The position numbers and the translations under genes are program-made. The notes below the pieces were generated by a model. The model made no database searches and was not told the origin of the DNA. It worked only from the letters and a program-made list of their open reading frames with translations. Positions 15,201-19,840 of a stretch of 19,840 nt of DNA are shown here, one piece after another. The first letter of the stretch is position 1; each line of letters begins with the position of its first letter. This DNA is from Candidatus Zixiibacteriota bacterium (GTDB taxonomy: Bacteria > Zixibacteria > MSB-5A5 > SM23-73-2): NCBI GenBank assembly GCA_030615745.1, contig JAUWYR010000046.1, positions 1-19,840 of the forward strand, in the 5' to 3' direction.

Positions 15201-18200
15201 TGAGAGCTAAGTTCTATATTCCGGATGGCTCATTCGGTGTTACTTCAATGGTTTATGTCTTTATAGATGCATCTGTCCCGGTTATAGATTTGAAGGTCCA
15301 GCCGATTGTAACTATAAATGGAGTGGACAAGATCTCAGGCCCGGTTGACCTGTTTGCTTATGTGAAGCAATCAACCATAGACATAAAGTATGTTAGCTTC
15401 TACTGGAAGTATAGTACTGATCCGGATATATTCTTCAAATACAACTTTATAGATAAAGTAACTCCGGTTAATCCGGGTGATCCGGACAGCGCCACCGTCT
15501 TTGCCTATCGAGGCTTTACCAGCGGTTCGGATCAGTATTCCATTGACATAAGAGCGATTTCTGAGGATCAGGCTGGAAATGTTCTGTTCGACTATGATGG
15601 TGATATGCTCTTCGACGATGGCTGGTTCAGCCTGGCTAATCCTTCTGATACCACCGTATTCAGAGATGAGCAGGCTCCGGATCCAGCTATTGATACGGTA
15701 AAAAGCATTGCCTCCGATGGATCGGATACTATAACCTTTGTCAATCCGTCAGCAAAGTTAGGTGGTAATGCTACAGTCTTCCTCCAGGCTGGTCGTTGGG
15801 TCTCTATTACCTCTCATATTCTGCCGGCTGGTGATTCAGTTGATGTTGATAAGATCGAGTACTATTTAAACCCCAATGGTTATTATTTAGGCACACGGTA
15901 TAATCCTCCGTACAAAGTCACCTTCAATCCAGCGGATTTGGGAATTTATCCGCTTGATGGTTATGAATCGCACAAGCTAACGGCAACTCTCTATGATAAA
16001 TTGGGCAATTCCACAACACAAGACACAATCAGACTGTATTTCCTTGATGTAACTGGAAATCAGGTGGTGATCACCTCTCCTACGAATAACTCCTATAGAA
16101 GTCGCGATATCACCTTACAAGGTGCAGCCTTAGATGGATATAGCTCAGATATTCAGTCAGTTACTTATCAATATGGAGTGGTTGGTTCAGATACTACCTG
16201 GTATGATATCGGAACTACGGCCGGGTCTCAACCTTGGACATATTACTGGCACACTTATAACAACATAGATGATGGCTGGTATCCTCTGAGAGCTGTGTCT
16301 GAAGATAACGCAGGCAATCCTGCTATTGGTCCGGTGATCAGGGTGAACGTTACCAATCATGATCCAATTGCCTATATGATTATGCCAGATGACTCGACAA
16401 TCATCGGAGGAAATCTGAATATCAAGCCGTGGTGGTACTCCTATGGTGATTCCTTTGATGTGAAGTTGAGGGCTGTTGCCAAGAAATACTCGCCCAGTTC
16501 AGCTGGTATCGATTACGTAGACTTCAGATACAAATTGCAGACCAGTGGTACCTGGACCACCGTGCCTTACGGACCTGACACCTTAACTCTTTATCAGGAT
16601 TCGATCTATGCTAATGTTCTGGGAGTGGAAGGAAAGACCAGCGGCTGGTATCATTTTGGAGCTCAAGCCTATGACTCTGCTTCGAATATGGCTTGGACCG
16701 ATACCCTGGATATTTTCATAGATAATGAAGATCCTCAAGGCAAGCTGATGTACGTCAATGGTGACTACAACAGCTGGTATAAGGATATCACCGAGCCCGA
16801 TACTGCACTGCTGGTAGCCCGAGCCTGGGATATGCCGTCTGATTACAATGCTGGACTGGATACTGTTCAATTTATAATTACCGATTTCGACTCCGATAAC
16901 ATGTCACCTGGTAAAGTCTGGTTTACGGGTACGGCTTTGCCCGGCGATACTACTGGACAATACTATATAACCTGGAATCATGCTGGAGTTCCTCCGGGAA
17001 CCTATTGGGTCTATCTGAAATTAGTGGATGGAGTCAACAACAAGTCCATAACTCAGGGTTGGCCGGTGGAGATTCGGGATATAACGGTTCCGGTGGGCGT
17101 GGTGAGAGCCTTCCATCCGAGCTATATCTATGCTTCCACTGAGAATCCGGTCGACTATCTGCAGTTTGAGTATAAGCCAGCAGGTGGTGCTCTGGGCGGC
17201 TCCGATTGGATCAAGCTAAGCCTGGCTGATACGGTGAGTGGTTTTGTTGACCTGTGGTCTGCTCCATGGGATCCGATGTCCTTAGCTGGTGTAGATGATA
17301 TGGATTACCTGGTCAGAGCTGTGCCGGTAAGAGAGGAATGGCCAGAAATCGAGAAGGGTGTTGCTAAGTATGTGGTTTTGGATAACTTCATTGCTCCGGA
17401 GGCTCTGATTACGGTTACTCCTGAAGGAGAGGTTATCACCCAAGGGACGGAGAATATCGGTCCGATGAGCTTTACCGCAAATCTTGCTTACAACAGCAAG
17501 GGAACCATAAGCTTGACCCAGACCTCAGAGAAGCCATATCTGTTAGCAATTTATACTGACCTGGATACTGTGGTTCGGTATGTTACTCCTCTGACTTTGG
17601 ATAAGGTTATCGGAGACGATACCTATAATGGCTTCTTCGATGCTAAGTGGATTTGTACTACAGCCGGAACAGCTGATTTCTTTGCTTCTGTTTATGATGG
17701 TGGAGTCTTTATAGAAAAAGGTGGATTTGTTATCCATAAGGTGTTCAAGGCATTCGGAACCAATGGCTGGGTGTTGTCCCATGATGGGACCGCCAGGATC
17801 AAGATGCCTGAGGGAGTTATTGATGATACCTTAGCTAATCTTTTGATCTTCCCAGCTCAGAAGCCGGATGTAACCTCGATTCCTCATATGGACTATCTGC
17901 CGGTCGGAAATGAGAACGGTATGCTGCAGCAGTTTTATCTGTTCTTACCCGATACATTATGTCCTTTTGGCGAACCTTGCTCAGGTGGAGAACAACTTTA
18001 TCATTCACCAACAGTCTATTCCACCATAGTCTTGAGCTACGATACTAATGAGGTGCAGATAGATGAGTCCGAACTGCAGGTTGGCAGATGGAATGAAGAC
18101 ACTCTTAGATGGGAGTTTACCGGCATCAGGGACCTGGTGGTTGATACTGTTAATAACACTGCTACCTTCAAGACCAACGAGATGGGTCTTTATGCGGTTG

Positions 18201-19519
18201 TGCAGAACGTATCTGGCATATCCATCATGGCAATGGTTGAGGTTGAGCCCAACTGCTCAGATTATACCTACAAGTATCCGTTGTTCAAGGCAACCATAAA
18301 GGATAACTACAGCGGAGTATATGAAAACAGCATCGTGATGAGGGTTGGTCCTTTGGGCGGATATATGATGGAGATCTACGACGGAGGAAGCCTTGCCGAT
18401 GGATTCTGTTATCGTGATACCTCCGGCGGTGAATACTACGGTTATGATCCTGTGTCAGGCATACTCAAGGTAGAGAACTGTGGACAGCCGTTCGATGCTG
18501 GCACTTATGTGGTTACAGTGAGCGCCAGAAATAATTATGGAATTAAAGCTACTGCGGGAGATACCTTTATTGTTGAGACTGCTCCTCCGGAGATCTACAT
18601 TCCTAAGCACTACGTTTCCAAGAATCCGGAGTTCTGGTTCACGGTTAAGGACCTTGAGTCCGGAGTGGACAAGAATTCCATCTTCATAGACTTCGCCGGA
18701 GCTACCTATGACTATTCAGATGTATTCGAGCGGAAGATCTACTTCACCATGACTCCGAGCCAGATCGATATCGTCAATGATACCGTATATATCGACCCGC
18801 TGTTCGAGCTAAAAGACGATGACTACCTACATGTGGTTATCTACAATGGTATTTACAGAAGAGAATATCAGGAGAATGAAAATTACGTCAGGATTTATGC
18901 GGACTCGAATGGCCATTCACACGGTATTTACGACTGCGTAGGCAACCAGGCCACTGTTATTCATCAGTGGTTCCCGGTTGACGGCAGTCCTCCTGTTATC
19001 ACTCTGTTGAGCGAGCTCTCCGACCGTCCGCTTGAGTTCCGGATAACCGATGCTCGTTCTGGAATTAAGACCGTAGTGGCTGATCCAGCTGGCACTTCCT
19101 CCTGGGATTCCTTGACTGGCAAGTTCCTCTACACTCCTTCGGATGGCGACAGAATGATAACCATAACTGCTACCGATACAGTTGGCAATGTTACTGTCTA
19201 TCCCTTCACTACTGAGGCAGAAGTGCTTGCGATTACGGATGTTTACAACTATCCCAACCCATTCGATCCGACAGGTGATGGCTACACAACCATAGAACTC
19301 GGACTGACTAAAGGTGCTAATGTGACTGTTAAGATATATGACTTTGCTGGAGACTATGTAACTACTCTCTCTCCTGTTAATGGTGAATATCGGTGGAAAG
19401 GAACTACTGAGGATGGTGAAATGGTTGCCAATGGAGTCTATCTCTGTTACATCAAAGCGAAAGACGGTTCCAATACAGTGACTGAAGTAATCAAGATAGC
19501 GGTGGTTAAGAAGGACTAA
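12245..19519 (+). CDS. Giant secreted multi-repeat surface protein with C-terminal FlgD/T9SS-like domain
   Basis: The start is ATG 12245 (AAGGGG at 12231-12236, 8 nt before), which places a standard signal peptide first (cut after QAFA). An in-frame ATG at 12182, with AAAGGAGG 12 nt before, would add 21 residues. From 12245 the protein is 2424 aa. An N-terminal beta-rich region (~25-203) is followed by three tandem units (204-322, 323-439, 440-562), each with a GDSV/GDSL motif and ending near GN...PID/PVD. A fibronectin-III-like module (~563-667) comes next, then Ig-like modules opening with ITSP (near 672, 902 and 1276), more Ig-like domains, and a region with VGRWNEDTLRWEF resembling domains found after ZU5-like folds. 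The C-terminus (2330-2424) has YPNPFDP, VKIYDFAG and GVYLCYIKA: the FlgD-Ig/type-A sorting-domain pattern. It is probably exported to the cell surface. A porV-like gene follows. Confidence 0.9.
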   Translation: MRNFRLILPVFLAALFVFTSQAFAAFPSSFDVISGTRVDTVRIDSSVVNGDTTDVDVPCLAMAIVDSNDTFDDTLRKIIVHSDNDTAYSVTKLKLWIENHELAGFQSSGSDQDSLIADISITEAFQKDDSLIIDAINLPIADNTVDTFYFSYDINPAIDSTYNNKYCALKINPFNIEMDSAGVGPAAGDTLDVFIIFGAKLIRIDVEPPQFTLMAFDLVEDTESNGIIDLGDSVRVFIKVSPDVNDTMVKSYFAAFDTTDWVTLDDSTAAPPPSDSFVYRHRIPLATVGLPLDVDSNFYYLIFTAEDTVGNQGRDSFLVSYPIDTKKPVFPTVDSVEVELVYDLHGSGEGVISIGDSLKFTGWMTNNPFGEIETVWVNLDSLNSGVIVGLADISNRIWTWTYEVVPGNLDTLADSIACWFVAEDNAGNLDSARSPIPYPIDIVAPSILVSDIIYAGWVDIDANNVMNLGDSVIIRVDASGVPDLDTTCGVMVNLLHAGLGGPYNYCMEDSAGTGIYRLLWELKPDPQDSAIDVLANVADVDIALKDDAGNDTTITSNPIDKPVDTTIPAAVKDLLATPKKDCVIELSWGEQAYDAYMFAVFWDSGYGGEIFWDDTLGTSFDTSSHKWSTVGDNGITYRFAVQTLDDANNSESPTDTVVVSARADCEPPIVCITSPESGLTFGPLNPLFLIGESNAPDVKDVKVLYRFKDTDGMGTPGPWHYYDYMYSSGGIIYKDTIPNLPPAPGDTLKGEGTYELIAYAYDSLGNVLDTLAAYDSCHFEFNWFFHPVPIFMVSVNDTVSPQSGCGYNVSGDSNKIVVDVTGATPADSFTLDVYVIIVPPDSTARVYYVENITMPHTFYLDVTYWEPGTQKMFVKSINEAHNIGVDTVDLCVPEWQVPVAEITSPKDGQRVHRALTSMNPVLIRAELSPNSPFGVSEIDKVEFEYSLNATDWILIETKLDTSSSYWQAEWDNSDTTIFTDGLKVYLRAKFYIPDGSFGVTSMVYVFIDASVPVIDLKVQPIVTINGVDKISGPVDLFAYVKQSTIDIKYVSFYWKYSTDPDIFFKYNFIDKVTPVNPGDPDSATVFAYRGFTSGSDQYSIDIRAISEDQAGNVLFDYDGDMLFDDGWFSLANPSDTTVFRDEQAPDPAIDTVKSIASDGSDTITFVNPSAKLGGNATVFLQAGRWVSITSHILPAGDSVDVDKIEYYLNPNGYYLGTRYNPPYKVTFNPADLGIYPLDGYESHKLTATLYDKLGNSTTQDTIRLYFLDVTGNQVVITSPTNNSYRSRDITLQGAALDGYSSDIQSVTYQYGVVGSDTTWYDIGTTAGSQPWTYYWHTYNNIDDGWYPLRAVSEDNAGNPAIGPVIRVNVTNHDPIAYMIMPDDSTIIGGNLNIKPWWYSYGDSFDVKLRAVAKKYSPSSAGIDYVDFRYKLQTSGTWTTVPYGPDTLTLYQDSIYANVLGVEGKTSGWYHFGAQAYDSASNMAWTDTLDIFIDNEDPQGKLMYVNGDYNSWYKDITEPDTALLVARAWDMPSDYNAGLDTVQFIITDFDSDNMSPGKVWFTGTALPGDTTGQYYITWNHAGVPPGTYWVYLKLVDGVNNKSITQGWPVEIRDITVPVGVVRAFHPSYIYASTENPVDYLQFEYKPAGGALGGSDWIKLSLADTVSGFVDLWSAPWDPMSLAGVDDMDYLVRAVPVREEWPEIEKGVAKYVVLDNFIAPEALITVTPEGEVITQGTENIGPMSFTANLAYNSKGTISLTQTSEKPYLLAIYTDLDTVVRYVTPLTLDKVIGDDTYNGFFDAKWICTTAGTADFFASVYDGGVFIEKGGFVIHKVFKAFGTNGWVLSHDGTARIKMPEGVIDDTLANLLIFPAQKPDVTSIPHMDYLPVGNENGMLQQFYLFLPDTLCPFGEPCSGGEQLYHSPTVYSTIVLSYDTNEVQIDESELQVGRWNEDTLRWEFTGIRDLVVDTVNNTATFKTNEMGLYAVVQNVSGISIMAMVEVEPNCSDYTYKYPLFKATIKDNYSGVYENSIVMRVGPLGGYMMEIYDGGSLADGFCYRDTSGGEYYGYDPVSGILKVENCGQPFDAGTYVVTVSARNNYGIKATAGDTFIVETAPPEIYIPKHYVSKNPEFWFTVKDLESGVDKNSIFIDFAGATYDYSDVFERKIYFTMTPSQIDIVNDTVYIDPLFELKDDDYLHVVIYNGIYRREYQENENYVRIYADSNGHSHGIYDCVGNQATVIHQWFPVDGSPPVITLLSELSDRPLEFRITDARSGIKTVVADPAGTSSWDSLTGKFLYTPSDGDRMITITATDTVGNVTVYPFTTEAEVLAITDVYNYPNPFDPTGDGYTTIELGLTKGANVTVKIYDFAGDYVTTLSPVNGEYRWKGTTEDGEMVANGVYLCYIKAKDGSNTVTEVIKIAVVKKD

Positions 19520-19528
19520 CAGAAACTG

Positions 19529-19554
19529 AGGGGCGACCCCTACGGGTCGCCCCT
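19529..19554 (+). terminator. Strong hairpin between the giant gene and the porV-like gene
   Basis: AGGGGCGACCC (19529-19539) and GGGTCGCCCCT (19544-19554) form a perfect 11-bp stem with a CTAC loop, 9 nt after the stop codon. The sequence after it, ATAAAAGAT, lacks the T-run of an intrinsic terminator. It may be partial read-through control, an mRNA stabiliser, or a dispersed palindromic repeat of the GGGGCGACCC type. Confidence 0.5.
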
Positions 19555-19616
19555 ATAAAAGATAGATGGGAGATAAAAAAATGTTGCCAACTAACCTTAA
19601 AGAAAGGGGAAAGAAA

Positions 19617-19840
19617 ATGTTAAAGAAAGTATTACTGGTGATGGTCTCTCTTTTCCTCCTGTTGAGCCCAAATCTTTTTGCCGGTGACAACCACGCAGCG
19701 CCTATGTTGAGAATGGGAGTTGGTGCCAGAGCTTTAGCTATGGGTGGAGCCTATGTGGCTGAAGCTCATGATGCCTCTGCTGGATACTGGAACCCTGCTG
19801 GTCTTTCAGAAATAGACTTCATCAATATCACCACGATGTA
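19617..19840 (+). CDS. PorV/PorQ-family outer-membrane protein, N-terminal part (runs off the window)
   Basis: ATG 19617 has AAAGGGG (19603-19609) 7 nt upstream; an in-frame ATG at 19581 lacks a good ribosome binding site and would put charged residues before the signal peptide. The product begins with a signal peptide (hydrophobic ~5-17, cut near NLFAG), then GVGARALAMGGAYVAEAHDASAGYWNPAGLSE read across two parts: GARALAMGGAYVA and DASAGYWNPAGL. This is the PorV/PorQ/UPF0164 signature, a FadL-like outer-membrane barrel. In Bacteroidetes PorV is part of the type IX secretion system and handles CTD-bearing cargo. Its position after a CTD-like giant protein fits a cargo-and-handler pair. Only 74 residues are visible, so PorV and PorQ cannot be told apart. 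Confidence 0.82.
   Translation, partial: MLKKVLLVMVSLFLLLSPNLFAGDNHAAPMLRMGVGARALAMGGAYVAEAHDASAGYWNPAGLSEIDFINITTM

Noticed and set aside
18063-18299. A 78-aa + strand frame inside the giant gene
   Set aside because: It is a shadow in another frame of a well-supported coding region, with no family features.

Overview
All genes in this window lie on the + strand. The DNA is A/T-rich, with long A and T runs between genes. The organism looks like a Gram-negative member of the Bacteroidetes/Fibrobacteres/Chlorobi (FCB) group or an allied candidate phylum (Zixibacteria, KSB1 or WOR-3 type). This is inferred from a giant secreted protein with a C-terminal YPNPF-type FlgD/T9SS-like domain beside a PorV/PorQ-family outer-membrane gene, from transglutaminase-like proteins of a kind seen in Bacteroidetes, and from dispersed palindromic repeats typical of environmental genomes. 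No rRNA, tRNA or CRISPR was seen, so the phylum is not proven.

Region 1 (1-1142): the 3' end of an insertion-sequence transposase (D and E of the DDE triad visible), its likely terminal repeats, a 70-bp palindromic MITE-like repeat, and a 63-aa zinc-ribbon gene bracketed by a 12-bp inverted repeat. Region 2 (1183-3107): a YbbR-domain membrane protein followed 5 nt later by tsaD (tRNA t6A synthesis). Region 3 (3108-6741): a run of small hairpins, then a multi-domain hybrid histidine kinase (PAS-PAS-GAF-GAF-HisKA-HATPase-REC) whose coding frame extends upstream of any ATG/GTG/TTG start, then a second copy of the MITE-like repeat in the opposite orientation. Region 4 (6742-9094): two tandem paralogous exported transglutaminase-like proteins, the second lacking the catalytic Cys and His. 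Region 5 (9173-11415): a CPA2-type cation/proton antiporter and a two-TM potassium channel with RCK domains, probably co-transcribed for K+/pH homeostasis. Region 6 (11416-19840): about 830 nt of non-coding DNA with two good sigma70-like promoters and a long leader that can fold into two nested hairpin domains and carries a perfect Shine-Dalgarno sequence with no obvious ORF. It leads into a 2424-aa secreted multi-repeat surface protein, then a strong hairpin and the start of a PorV/PorQ-family gene at the right edge.

The most distinctive parts are the structured leader with the giant exported protein and porV-like gene (probably one surface/secretion module), and the tandem transglutaminase/pseudo-transglutaminase pair. 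Domain calls come from reading motifs by eye. No database search, folding program or composition calculation was run.
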